Positions 15,547 to 24,159 of a stretch of DNA of 64,000 nt are shown here, piece after piece. The DNA lies in NCBI RefSeq assembly GCF_030063475.1, contig NZ_JASIRT010000022.1, positions 1 to 64,000 of the forward strand, read 5' to 3'. The position numbers and the translations under genes were made by a program. Under the pieces are notes generated by a model that saw only the letters and a program-made list of their open reading frames with translations, had not been told where the DNA came from and searched no databases. Position 1 is the stretch's first letter. Every line of letters begins with the position of its first letter. The stretch comes from Roseomonas sp. E05. GTDB taxonomy: Bacteria; Pseudomonadota; Alphaproteobacteria; Acetobacterales; Acetobacteraceae.

Positions 15547-17016
15547 ATGGCAATGATCAGCGGCACCTACGGAGAGCGGATCACGACAGGGCTTCCGGGA
15601 CTGGACCTCGTCCTGAACGGCGGCCTGCTGCGGGGCTCCGCCTATATCGTCCAGGGCTCCCCGGGAGCCGGAAAGACCATCCTGGCGAACCAGATCGCCT
15701 TCCACCGCGCCAGGGAGGCCGGCGAGTCGGTCCTGTACCTGACCCTGCTTTCCGAATCGCACGCGCAGATGTTCGTGCACCTCCAGTCGCTCGGCTTCTT
15801 CGACCGCAGCCTCATCCCCGAGCGGGTCTACTACAGCAGCGGCTATGCGGCGCTCGACGAGGGCGGGCTCGACGCCCTGATGGGGCTGATCGTGCACGAG
15901 CTCAACCGCCTGAAGGCCGGCTTCCTCGTGCTCGACGGGCTGTTCGTGGTGCATGCCCTCGCGGACACGGAGAACACCTTCCGCCGCTTCGTGCACGAGC
16001 TGCAGGGCCAGCTCAGCATGGCGGGCGCCACCGCGCTGCTCCTGACCAACGAGCGGCGCGATCCCTCCTCGCCCGAATACACGATGGTGGACGGCTGGAT
16101 CGAGATGTCGGAGCTGGCGACCGGCGCCTGGGCGGCCCGCACGCTGCAGGTGAAGAAGATGCGTGGCAGCCATTTCCTCATCGGCCAGCACAAGTTCCGC
16201 ATCACCGACCAGGGAATCGCCCTTTTCCCGCGCCTCGAGGCCGCCGTCCCGAGGCCCGCCGCCCCGCCGCCGGCGCACGGCCGGCGCCTGTCCAGCGGGA
16301 TCGGCGCTCTCGACAGCATGCTGCATGGCGGCCTGCCCGCCGCCTCGACGACGCTGGTGCACGGCCCTTCCGGCAGCGGCAAGACCACCATGGGCCTGCA
16401 TTTCCTCTCCCTCGCCTCGGAGGCGGAGCCGGGCCTGCTGCTCGGCTTCTACGAGGACCCGGAGGTGCTGTGCGAGCGCGCGGCCATGCTGGGCATGGAC
16501 CTGCCCGGCCTGGTGAGGAAAGGCGTGGTCGAGATCCTCTGGCGGCCGCCGATCGAGCAGCTGGCGGACGAGCTGGGCTGCGAGCTGCTCGACACCATCC
16601 GCCGCCGCGGCGTCCGGCGGCTTTTCCTGGACGGGCTGGGCAGCCTCCGCGAGGCCTTCGTCCATCCGCAGCGTATCCATCCCTTCCTGACCGCCCTGAG
16701 CAACGAGCTGCGCCGGCTCGGCGTGACCTCCCTGCTGTCTACCGAGGCCCCGCGGCAGCTCGGCCCGGGCAACGTCCGGATGGACGAGGTCTCGGCGCTC
16801 ATGGACAACCTCATCCTGCTCCGGCATTCCTATGAGGGGCGCGCGCTGCGCTGGCAGATCTCGATCCTCAAGGTCCGCGGCTCGCCCTTCGATTCCTTCG
16901 CGCGCGACTTCGCCATCGGCGGCACCGGCATCGCGGTCGCGGAAGACGGGCCCACCCTCGCCACCCCCACCTGGACGGCACCGCCCTCGCGCCCCCGGCG
17001 CGAGACGCAGGACTAG
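15547..17016 (+). CDS. KaiC-like double RecA-domain ATPase
   Basis: 489 residues with two KaiC domains. The first Walker A is GSPGAGKT (37-44), the second GPSGSGKT (273-280). Each domain starts with the KaiC pattern ITTGLPGLDLVLNGGLLRGS and LSSGIGALDSMLHGGLP. Walker B-like segments are FLVLDGLFVV and RLFLDGLGSL. KaiC catalytic carboxylate pairs (EE) appear altered: SES in the first domain and YED in the second. The C-terminus is short compared with cyanobacterial KaiC and lacks the usual phosphorylated Ser-Thr pair as far as I can see. There is no kaiB or kaiA nearby; the next gene, eight bases on, is a receiver protein. Such KaiC homologues in proteobacteria are thought to act in signalling or stress rather than clocks. 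The ribosome site is weak. Confidence 0.88.
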   Translation: MAMISGTYGERITTGLPGLDLVLNGGLLRGSAYIVQGSPGAGKTILANQIAFHRAREAGESVLYLTLLSESHAQMFVHLQSLGFFDRSLIPERVYYSSGYAALDEGGLDALMGLIVHELNRLKAGFLVLDGLFVVHALADTENTFRRFVHELQGQLSMAGATALLLTNERRDPSSPEYTMVDGWIEMSELATGAWAARTLQVKKMRGSHFLIGQHKFRITDQGIALFPRLEAAVPRPAAPPPAHGRRLSSGIGALDSMLHGGLPAASTTLVHGPSGSGKTTMGLHFLSLASEAEPGLLLGFYEDPEVLCERAAMLGMDLPGLVRKGVVEILWRPPIEQLADELGCELLDTIRRRGVRRLFLDGLGSLREAFVHPQRIHPFLTALSNELRRLGVTSLLSTEAPRQLGPGNVRMDEVSALMDNLILLRHSYEGRALRWQISILKVRGSPFDSFARDFAIGGTGIAVAEDGPTLATPTWTAPPSRPRRETQD

Positions 17017-17023
17017 CCGCACC

Positions 17024-17383
17024 ATGGCGAGGATCCTGGTCGTGGACGACGAAGCCATCATCGCGCTGGCGCTCAGCATGCTGCTGGAGGATCACGGGCA
17101 CGAGGTCGAGGTCGCCTCGAACGGCCGGGCCGCCCTGGCCGCGGCCTCGAACGCGCCGCCGGACCTGCTGATCACCGACTACATGATGCCGTTGATGAAC
17201 GGGGCGGAGTTGATCGCCGCCATCCGGAGCAGCGACGAGCTGCGGCACGTGCCCATCATCCTGTCGAGCGCCGCCGACGAGGCGCAGATCCGCGCCGCCA
17301 CCATGGCCTATGACGGCTTCGTGGCCAAGCCGGCCAGCAAGGCGAGAATACTGCAGGAGGTGGAGCGCCTGCTCGGGCGCTGA
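17024..17383 (+). CDS. Single-domain (CheY-like) response regulator
   Basis: 119 residues, one receiver domain only. The acidic pocket is D8-D9 (VVDDEA), the phosphorylation site is D52 (LLITDYMMP), the switch Ser is S81-S82 (IILSSAA) and the conserved lysine is K102 (FVAKPAS). It begins seven bases after the stop of the KaiC-like gene and is almost certainly co-transcribed with it, so it probably acts with that ATPase. No output domain and no cognate kinase in the window. Confidence 0.92.
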   Translation: MARILVVDDEAIIALALSMLLEDHGHEVEVASNGRAALAAASNAPPDLLITDYMMPLMNGAELIAAIRSSDELRHVPIILSSAADEAQIRAATMAYDGFVAKPASKARILQEVERLLGR

Positions 17384-17394
17384 AGCGGTGCCGC

Positions 17395-17601
17395 TTACGG
17401 CTTCGGAACCCAGCGCCCCTCCACTTTCCGGAAGCTGCGCTTCACCGCGCCCCAGGCGATGCGGCGCGCGGCGGCCTCGTCCTCCGCGCGCTCCAGGCCG
17501 GCCCAGGCATGGTTGAAGGCTGCGCGGTAGATGTCCTGCGCATGCTCCGGCAGGATGCGGCGCAGGTTCTCCGGCAGGTCGCGGTTGCTGCGGTAGGGCA
17601 T
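17395..17601 (-). CDS. chaB: ChaB family protein
   Basis: 68 residues, usual length for ChaB. The family pattern is clear: MPYRSNRDLPENLRRILPEH then AQDIYRAAFNHAW and a C-terminal AWGAVKRSFRKVEGRWVPK. ChaB was first described as a regulator of the ChaA cation antiporter; in many bacteria without chaA it is found with stress genes. It starts 11 bases after the stop of the helix-hairpin-helix gene in the same direction, so the two are one operon. The ATG at 17601 matches the family start. Confidence 0.92.
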   Translation of the reverse strand: MPYRSNRDLPENLRRILPEHAQDIYRAAFNHAWAGLERAEDEAAARRIAWGAVKRSFRKVEGRWVPKP

Positions 17602-17612
17602 GCCCGTGGCCC

Positions 17613-18578
17613 TCAGGCGCGCGCCGGGCCGGCCTTCGTGCCCCCGGCATGCTCGGTGGGAGCGGTGGCCACGCACTCCGCCTCCCGCCCGCGCACGATG
17701 CGCTGGCCCCGGGCATCCCCCCGGCTTTCGCTGACGACGGTGCGCTGGCCCTCGGAGAAGCCTTCGCGGTGGAAGTAGGCAACGACCCAGTCCCGCGCCT
17801 TGCCCAGCCGGTGCGCGAGGGCGCTGTTCGAGTAGAGGGCGGTGAAATGCCAGTCGCCGCGCCGCGTGTGCAGCACCGGCAGCCAGGCCTCCCCCGACGG
17901 GTTGAAGCGCCGCGGCGCGATGCGCGGCAGGTCGCCGCAGGCGCTGCGCTGCCGGTATTCGCCATCCACGTCCAGCAGCAGCGGCACCGGCGGCTCGCCC
18001 GCAGCCCGGGGCGGCGCCGACCGCAGGCGGCCGAGCAGCCTGGTCAGCGCGGCGCGCACCACCGCGGCCCGGCGCGGGCCGAAGCCGGCGAGATTGGCCA
18101 GCCGCCCGTCATGCGCCGCGACCTCCAGGGCTTCCAGCGTCTCGAGATGCAGCGCCTCGTGGATGCGCCGCGCCAGCGCATGGCCGATGCCGGGAACGAG
18201 GCAGAACAACTGCTCCGGCTCCGCCACGCCGCGCAGCCGCTCGAGATAGGCCCATCGCCCGGTCGCCAGCATCTCCGCGATGGCGCTGGCGATCGCGGGG
18301 CCGAGGCCGGGGATCGCCTCCAGCGCAGGCCGTCCACCCTCGGCGGCGATGACGCCCAGTTCCCGGGGCAGCGCCAGAACGGCCTCCGCCGCCCGGCGGT
18401 AGGCGGCGGCGCGGAAGGGCCCATCCCCTTGCGCCAACAGGAGATCGGCCGCCTCGCGCAGCCGCTCCGCGATGGGCTCGTTGCGGATCGTGGCGGGCGG
18501 CAGCGCCTTCCCGGCGGAGGGCTCCGCGGGAAAGGGCTCCGGGCTGCGCGCGGCGCCTGCGCTGGGTAGCATGGCCAT
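17613..18578 (-). CDS. Stand-alone helix-hairpin-helix (PolX/pol beta N-terminal-like) protein
   Basis: 321 residues. Residues about 30-110 match the 8-kDa-like domain of family X DNA polymerases (IAERLREAADLLLAQGDGPF then RAAAYRRAAEAVLALPREL). Repeated helix-hairpin-helix motifs follow: LEAIPGLGPAIASAIAEMLATG, LFCLVPGIGHALARRIHEAL and LANLAGFGPRRAAVVRAAL. The polymerase palm with its aspartate triad is absent. The C-terminal half has another conserved-looking domain (LLLDVDGEYRQRSACGDLPR, DWHFTALYSNSALAHRLGKA, DWVVAYFHREGFSEGQRTVV). DNA binding is likely; enzymatic activity is not evident. Operon with chaB. Confidence 0.75.
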   Translation of the reverse strand: MAMLPSAGAARSPEPFPAEPSAGKALPPATIRNEPIAERLREAADLLLAQGDGPFRAAAYRRAAEAVLALPRELGVIAAEGGRPALEAIPGLGPAIASAIAEMLATGRWAYLERLRGVAEPEQLFCLVPGIGHALARRIHEALHLETLEALEVAAHDGRLANLAGFGPRRAAVVRAALTRLLGRLRSAPPRAAGEPPVPLLLDVDGEYRQRSACGDLPRIAPRRFNPSGEAWLPVLHTRRGDWHFTALYSNSALAHRLGKARDWVVAYFHREGFSEGQRTVVSESRGDARGQRIVRGREAECVATAPTEHAGGTKAGPARA

Positions 18579-18798
18579 GGAGCGTCCTCACCGGGTTCAC
18601 GCGCCGAAGCCTGCCGGACTGCCGGGCGCCGTGCCCTGCGCTGCCTCAGGCTTCCAGGGCGCCGGGCCGCGAACATCTTCGTGATCCCGCGCGCCGCCGC
18701 GCCTCAGGGAACCCACGATGCCTGCCGGCCATGGGCATCATGCCTGCCTGAGGCGCCATCTCGCCTTTGGCCAGGGCAGGCCGCACCGCGCCGGACGC

Positions 18799-19368
18799 TC
18801 AGGGCCGCCGGGCCGCCCCGGCTTCCCCGACATAAACCCGCACCTGCGCCCGGCTGCGCTCGGGGTCGCGCCGCATGGCCGCCATTTCGAACCGCCCCGC
18901 CAGGCCGGCAGGCGTGTCGTCGTGATGGCGCCGCGGGATCTGGCCCAGCACCGCGTCGCCGCCAAAGGTGGCGAAGCCGATATCCTCGTCATGGCCGGTA
19001 TAGCCGTGCTGACCCGACGGCCCGCCACCCCGCGCGGAGTCCTGCGCGGCCTCCCGGTCATCGAGATCCACCGCTCCGCAGGCCTCGAACACCGCCAGCG
19101 CCCGCTCGACATGGCTTTCGGCCATCCAGGCGGCCAGCACGATGCCTCCACGCCGGATACCCTCCCGGAGCAGGATGTCGTCCTCCGCCGGCAGCCCGAG
19201 ACGGGCCAGGGCCACGGACACCTTCCCCAGCTCGGTCGGCTCCGGACCGGGCTTGGCATCGTACAGCTCCACGGCCTGGAGATCGTTGCCGGCGGCGCGG
19301 ACCAGGCTGGCAACGGCCTGATCAGCATCCCCGCTGCGGTCGAACAGGCCAATCAGAATGCATGTCAT
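18799..19368 (-). CDS. General stress protein 17M/YflT-like protein
   Basis: About 189 residues. The N-terminal half resembles the heat-induced YflT/GS17M domain: ILIGLFDRSGDADQAVASLV for the first strand-helix, then IRRGGIVLAAWMAESHVERA and AVFEACGAVDLDDRE. The C-terminal part is low-complexity and polar (GYTGHDEDIGFATFGGD) and ends in basic residues. ATG 19368 begins directly at the predicted domain (MTCILIGLFDR). Its position next to the chaB/HHH pair and the KaiC-like genes suggests a stress-related block. The gap 18579-18798 shows no further gene or clear signal. Confidence 0.65.
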   Translation of the reverse strand: MTCILIGLFDRSGDADQAVASLVRAAGNDLQAVELYDAKPGPEPTELGKVSVALARLGLPAEDDILLREGIRRGGIVLAAWMAESHVERALAVFEACGAVDLDDREAAQDSARGGGPSGQHGYTGHDEDIGFATFGGDAVLGQIPRRHHDDTPAGLAGRFEMAAMRRDPERSRAQVRVYVGEAGAARRP

Positions 19369-19530
19369 GGCGCATGGCCCCTTGCTGTGCGCCCGGCCAA
19401 TGCAGGAAGGTTCTGGCGGCGCGCGCTGCAGCCTAGGCACGGGAGCCGCAGTTGCACTGATCCGTGTCATGCCGGCGCGCCATCCTTCCGCCCCGCCGCG
19501 CACGGGGAGGCAGCGCCTCCCCGAAAGCCG

Positions 19531-22296
19531 TCAGGCGCCGATTGCCTCCGGGGCGGAGACCCGCACCGCGCAGAACTTGAACTCCGGGATCTTGCCGAAG
19601 GGGTCGAGCGCCGGGTTGGTCAGCAGGTTGGCGGCCGCCTCGGCGTAGCAGAAGGGCAGAAACACCATGCCCGCCGGCACGTCGCGGTCGGCGCGCGCCT
19701 TCAGCTCCACCGCGCCGCGCCGCGTCTCCAGCCGCACCCGCGCGCCGGGCGGCAGCCCGAGGCGGCGCAGCTCGGCCGGGGCGAGCAACGCCACCGCCTC
19801 GGGTTCCAGCAGGTCCAGCACGTCGGTGCGGCGGGTCATCGAGCCGGTGTGCCAGTGCTCCAGCACCCGGCCGGTGGAAAGCACCATCGGGTACTCGGCA
19901 TCCGGCACCTCATCCGGCGGCGTGACCTGGGCCTGCACCAGCCGCGCCCGCCCGCTGGCGGTCGGAAAGCCCTGCGCGAAAAGGATTTCGTTGCCCGGCC
20001 GGTCGGGCGCCTCCGCCGGGTAGGTCACCGCCCCTTCCCGCTCCAGCCGCTCCCAGGTGATGTTGGCGAAGGAGGGCATCACCGCCGCCATCTCGGCGAA
20101 GACCTCACGCGGGCCGGCATAGCTCCAGTCCAGCCCGATCCGCCGCGCGATCTCCTGGATGATCCACCAGTCCTGCCGGGCCTCGCCGGGCAGCGGCAGC
20201 ACGGGGCGGGCCATCTGCACGCGGCGGTCGGTGTTGGTGAAGGTGCCGGCCTTCTCGGCGAAGGCCGAGGCAGGCAGCACCACATCGGCGTGGAAGGCGG
20301 TCTCGGTGAGGAAGAGGTCCTGCACCACCAGGTGCTCCAGCTTCGCCAGGGCCCTGCGCGCATGGTGCAGGTCGGGGTCCGACATGGCCGGGTTCTCGCC
20401 CTCGATATACATGCCGCGGATGCTGCCGGCCTGGATGGCGTTCATGATCTCCACCACCGTCAGCCCCGGCTCCGGGTCGAGCGCCGCACCCCAGTAGCGC
20501 TCGAAGGCCGTGCGGATCTCCGGCTTCGCCACCGGCTGGTAGTCCGGCAGCACCATCGGGATCAGCCCGGCATCGGAGGCGCCCTGCACGTTGTTCTGCC
20601 CGCGCAGCGGGTGCAGCCCGGTGCCGGGCCGGCCGATCTGCCCGGTGACGAGCGCCAGCGCGATCAGGCAGCGCGCATTGTCGGTGCCGTGCACGTGCTG
20701 GCTGACGCCCATGCCCCAGAAGATGATCGCCGTCCGCGCGCGGGCATAGAGCCGCGCCACCTCGCGCAGGGTGGCGGCGGGAATGCCGCAGACCGCCTCC
20801 ATCCGCTCCGGCGGGAAGTCGCGGATGCGCTCCCGCAGTTGCTCGTAGTTCTCGGTATAGCCGCGGATGTACTGCTCGTCGGCCAGCCCTTCCTCGATGA
20901 TGGTGTGCAGCATGGCATTCAGCAGCGCGACGTCGCTGCCCGGCTTGAAGGCGAGATGGTGGGTGGCCAGCCGGGAGAGGCTCTGCCCGCGCGGGTCCAT
21001 CACCACCAGCCTGGCGCCGCGCTGCTTCACCGCGTTCTTGATGAAGGTCGCGGCGACGGGATGGTTCACCGCCGGGTTGGCGCCGATCACCAGGATCACC
21101 TCGGCATCGAGCGCCGCCGCGAAGGGCGCCGTCACCGCCGCCGAGTTCAGCCCCTCCATCAGCGCCGCGACGGAGGAGGCGTGGCAGAGCCGCGTGCAGT
21201 GATCGACGTTGTTGCTGCCGAAGCCGGTACGGACCAGCTTCTGGAAAAGATAGGCCTCCTCGTTCGAGCCCTTGGCCGAGCCGAAGCCGGCCAGCGCCTT
21301 CGGCCCGTGTTCATCGCGCAGCCGGCGCAGCCCGGCGGCGGCGACGTCCAGCGCCTCCTCCCAGCTCGCGGCGCGGAAATGCGTCCAGGGATTGGCGGGA
21401 TCAACCGCGTCGTCCGCGCGCTTCGGCACGCCGGGCAGACGGATCAGCGGCTGCGTCAGCCGGTGCGGATGCCGCGTGTAGTCGAAGCCGAAGCGCCCCT
21501 TCACGCAGAGCCGCTGGTGGTTGGCCGGCCCGTCCCGCCCCTCGGCATAGACGATGCGGTCCTCCTTCACCTGATAGGTGACCTGGCAGCCGACGCCGCA
21601 ATACGGGCAGAGCGAATCCACGCTGCGGTCCGGCCAGACGGCGCGTTTTTGTTCGTTGTCCAGATAGGCGGCGGGCATCAGCGCGCCGGTCGGGCAGGCC
21701 TGCACGCATTCGCCGCAGGCGACGCAGGTGGAGGCGCCCATCGGGTCGTCGAAGTCGAACACCACCTTGGCCGCCGCATTGCGGTAGGCCATGCCGATGA
21801 CGTCGTTCACCTGCACCTCGCGGCAGGCGCGCACACAGAGATTGCACTGGATGCAGGCGTCGAGATTGACACGCATCGCCGGATGGCTCGCATCCGTCTC
21901 CCACCGCTCCGCGGCGGGGAAGCGGCTTTCCTCCACGCCGCTCTTGTCCGCCCAGACCCAGAAGCGGGAATCCGGGTCATGCGCCGCCGCGCGCGCCGGC
22001 TGGTCGGCCACGAGCAGTTCCATCACCATCCGCCGGGCGCGGGCGGCGCGCGCGCTGGCGCTGCGCACCTTCATGCCCGGGCTGGGCTGCCGCATGCAGG
22101 ACGCGGCCAGCACGCGCTCGCCCTCGATCTCCACCATGCAGGCGCGGCAATTGCCATCCGGCCGGTAACCCGGCTCAGGCGCGTGGCAGAGATGCGGGAT
22201 CTCGGTGCCGAGCCGCCGCGCGGCCTCCCAGAGGGTTTCGCCCGGCAGCGCCTCGACGGCGGCGCCGTCCAGCTCGAAGGGAATCCGTTCGCTCAT
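19531..22296 (-). CDS. fdsA: NAD-dependent formate dehydrogenase, alpha (molybdenum) subunit
   Basis: 921 residues. Oxidises formate to CO2 at a molybdenum bis-pterin centre. From the N-terminus: a 2Fe-2S domain with C37, C50, C53 and C67; two 4Fe-4S ferredoxin motifs (CIQCNLCVRAC, CVACGECVQAC); the LCPYCGVGCQ 4Fe-4S site of the molybdopterin domain; and the active-site cysteine in VDHCTRLCHASSV (cysteine rather than selenocysteine). The C-terminal third is the molybdopterin dinucleotide-binding domain (VLSTGRVLEHWHTGSMTRRT). ATG 22296 overlaps the stop of the upstream diaphorase gene (ATGA), so subunits are made together. The fdsD and fdhD genes are not in the window. Confidence 0.93.
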   Translation of the reverse strand: MSERIPFELDGAAVEALPGETLWEAARRLGTEIPHLCHAPEPGYRPDGNCRACMVEIEGERVLAASCMRQPSPGMKVRSASARAARARRMVMELLVADQPARAAAHDPDSRFWVWADKSGVEESRFPAAERWETDASHPAMRVNLDACIQCNLCVRACREVQVNDVIGMAYRNAAAKVVFDFDDPMGASTCVACGECVQACPTGALMPAAYLDNEQKRAVWPDRSVDSLCPYCGVGCQVTYQVKEDRIVYAEGRDGPANHQRLCVKGRFGFDYTRHPHRLTQPLIRLPGVPKRADDAVDPANPWTHFRAASWEEALDVAAAGLRRLRDEHGPKALAGFGSAKGSNEEAYLFQKLVRTGFGSNNVDHCTRLCHASSVAALMEGLNSAAVTAPFAAALDAEVILVIGANPAVNHPVAATFIKNAVKQRGARLVVMDPRGQSLSRLATHHLAFKPGSDVALLNAMLHTIIEEGLADEQYIRGYTENYEQLRERIRDFPPERMEAVCGIPAATLREVARLYARARTAIIFWGMGVSQHVHGTDNARCLIALALVTGQIGRPGTGLHPLRGQNNVQGASDAGLIPMVLPDYQPVAKPEIRTAFERYWGAALDPEPGLTVVEIMNAIQAGSIRGMYIEGENPAMSDPDLHHARRALAKLEHLVVQDLFLTETAFHADVVLPASAFAEKAGTFTNTDRRVQMARPVLPLPGEARQDWWIIQEIARRIGLDWSYAGPREVFAEMAAVMPSFANITWERLEREGAVTYPAEAPDRPGNEILFAQGFPTASGRARLVQAQVTPPDEVPDAEYPMVLSTGRVLEHWHTGSMTRRTDVLDLLEPEAVALLAPAELRRLGLPPGARVRLETRRGAVELKARADRDVPAGMVFLPFCYAEAAANLLTNPALDPFGKIPEFKFCAVRVSAPEAIGA

Positions 22297-24014
22297 CGCA
22301 CCCCCTCCACCAGCCCGGGAAAGTGCCGCATCAGGCTGGCGAGCGGATTGCTCGCCGCCTGGCCGAGGCCGCAGATCGAGGCATCGCGCATCACTGCCGC
22401 AAGCTCGGCGAGCAGTTCCCCATCCCAGTCCCGCCGTTCCATCAGCATCCGCGCCTTCTGCGTGCCGACGCGGCAGGGGGTGCACTGGCCGCAGCTCTCA
22501 TCCTCGAAGAAGCGCATCAGGTTCAGCGCGGCGGCGCGCAGGTCGTCCTGGTCGGAGAGCACGATCACCGCGGCCGAGCCGATGAAGCAGCCATGCTGCT
22601 CCAGCGTGCCGAAATCCAGCGGCAGGTCGGCCAGGGCGGCGGGCAGGATGCCGCCCGAGGCGCCACCGGGCAGATAGGCGGCGAGACGGTGCCCCTCCGC
22701 CATGCCGCCGCAGAATTCTTCTATCAGTTCGCGCAGCGTGATGCCGGCGGGCGCCAGCTTCACCCCCGGCTCGCGCACCCGGCCGGAGACGGAGAAGGAG
22801 CGCAGCCCCTTGCCGCCATGCCGCCCCTGCCCGGCCCACCAGTCCGGCCCGCGCTCCAGGATGTCGCGCACCCAGTAGAGCGTCTCGACGTTGTTGATGA
22901 GTGTCGGGCGGCCGAACAGGCCGCGCTGGAAGGGATAGGGCGGCTTGTGGCGCGGCAGGCCGCGCCTGCCCTCCAGGCTTTCCAGCAGGGCGGATTCCTC
23001 GCCGCAGATATAGGCCCCGGCGCCGCGCCGGAGATGCAGGCGCGGCCCGCCCGGCGGCAGCTTCGGAATTTCCTGCAGCAGGATCTCGCGCGCCAGCGGG
23101 TATTCGTCGCGCAGATAGATGTAGACGTCCTCCGCCTCGACCACATGCGCGCCGATCAGCATGCCTTCCAGGAAGCGGTGCGGGTCGGTGTTGAGGTAGT
23201 GGCGGTCCTTGAAGGTGCCGGGCTCGCCCTCGTCGCCGTTCACCGCCATCAGGCGCGGGCCGGGCTCGCCGCGCATCGCGCGCCATTTGCGGCCGGTCGG
23301 GAAGCCGGCGCCTCCCAGGCCGCGCAGCCCGCCATGCTCCAGGGCTGCGATCACCGCCTCCGCATCCGGCGTGCCGGCGCGCACCTGCTCCAGCAGGGCG
23401 TAGCCGCCGGCGGCACGGTAGCGGTCGTGATCCACGTAATCGGCCATATGCGGGTGGGTGTCGCCGGTGCGAATCGCCGCCAGCACGGCGGCCGGCGCCG
23501 CCCGGTGCAGGAAATGGTGGCCGACCTCGACCACCGGCGCCTGGTCGCAGAGGCCGAGGCAGGGCGCGCGCACCACCCGCGCCTCCGACTCCACCTGCGC
23601 CTGCAGTTCGGTCATCAGCCCTTCCGCGCCATGCATGGCGCAGGTCAGGCTGTCGCAGACGCGCACCGCGAGCGGCGGCAGGGGCGGCGCGCCCTCCTTC
23701 ACCACGTCGAAATGCGCGTAGAAGGTGGCGACCTCATAGACCTCGGCCTGGGAGAGACGCATCAGCTCGGCCAGCGCCGCCAGATGCGCTGCCGGGATCT
23801 GCCCGTACCGGTCCTGGATGCGATGGAGGTGCTCGATCAGCAGGTCGCGGCGGCGCGGGCGGCCGCCGAGCAGCGCCTCCACCTCGGCGAGCGCCTGGGG
23901 GTCGAGCTGCCGGCCCTTGGGCGTCTCGGCGGCGCGGCGGCGGCCGGAGCCCGGATGGCCTGCGGCGCTTGCCGGCCCTGCGGACGGTTGATCTCCGGCA
24001 GCCCTGGCTTGCAT
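22293..24014 (-). CDS. Formate dehydrogenase diaphorase subunit, fused FdsG-FdsB (NuoE-NuoF-like)
   Basis: 573 residues. Residues about 45-185 are NuoE/FdsG-like with 2Fe-2S ligands in VRVCDSLTCAMHG and VVRAPCLGLCDQAP. The rest is NuoF/FdsB-like: GLRGLGGAGFPTGRKW for NADH, NGDEGEPGTFKDR for FMN, GAYICGEESALLESLEG, and the C-terminal 4Fe-4S site ESCGQCTPCRVGTQ with a distant cysteine (DASICGLGQ). It passes formate electrons to NAD. In most organisms FdsG and FdsB are separate; here they form one chain without frameshift. A GGGAGGAAA ribosome site precedes ATG 24014. Confidence 0.92.
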   Translation of the reverse strand: MQARAAGDQPSAGPASAAGHPGSGRRRAAETPKGRQLDPQALAEVEALLGGRPRRRDLLIEHLHRIQDRYGQIPAAHLAALAELMRLSQAEVYEVATFYAHFDVVKEGAPPLPPLAVRVCDSLTCAMHGAEGLMTELQAQVESEARVVRAPCLGLCDQAPVVEVGHHFLHRAAPAAVLAAIRTGDTHPHMADYVDHDRYRAAGGYALLEQVRAGTPDAEAVIAALEHGGLRGLGGAGFPTGRKWRAMRGEPGPRLMAVNGDEGEPGTFKDRHYLNTDPHRFLEGMLIGAHVVEAEDVYIYLRDEYPLAREILLQEIPKLPPGGPRLHLRRGAGAYICGEESALLESLEGRRGLPRHKPPYPFQRGLFGRPTLINNVETLYWVRDILERGPDWWAGQGRHGGKGLRSFSVSGRVREPGVKLAPAGITLRELIEEFCGGMAEGHRLAAYLPGGASGGILPAALADLPLDFGTLEQHGCFIGSAAVIVLSDQDDLRAAALNLMRFFEDESCGQCTPCRVGTQKARMLMERRDWDGELLAELAAVMRDASICGLGQAASNPLASLMRHFPGLVEGVR

Positions 24015-24107
24015 GGCGCCTTTCCTCCCTGGTTTCGTTGGCTCAACCTAGCGCCTGCGGGCCTTGGCGGCAGCATCCAATCAGAGCGCCAGGAAAGGCG
24101 GGGTCCG

Positions 24108-24156
24108 GGGGGGATACTATCCCCCCGGCGGGGGTCCAGGGGGCGGCGCCCCCTGG
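24108..24156. terminator. Two-hairpin module downstream of metX
   Basis: Hairpin one is a GGGGGGAT/ATCCCCCC stem (24108-24126), hairpin two is CCAGGGGGC-GGC-GCCCCCTGG (24136-24156), with GGCGGGGGT between them. It lies four bases beyond the stop of metX. The same layout recurs at 38711, 43022, 45362 and 50010. Confidence 0.6.
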
Positions 24157-24159
24157 CCT

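Noticed and set aside
18718-22677. A plus-strand open frame of more than 1300 codons opposite the formate dehydrogenase genes
   Set aside because: It runs antisense to fdsA, which has complete Fe-S and molybdenum motifs. Its translation is low-complexity His/Arg/Gly-rich with no domain, the usual shadow of GC-rich third positions.
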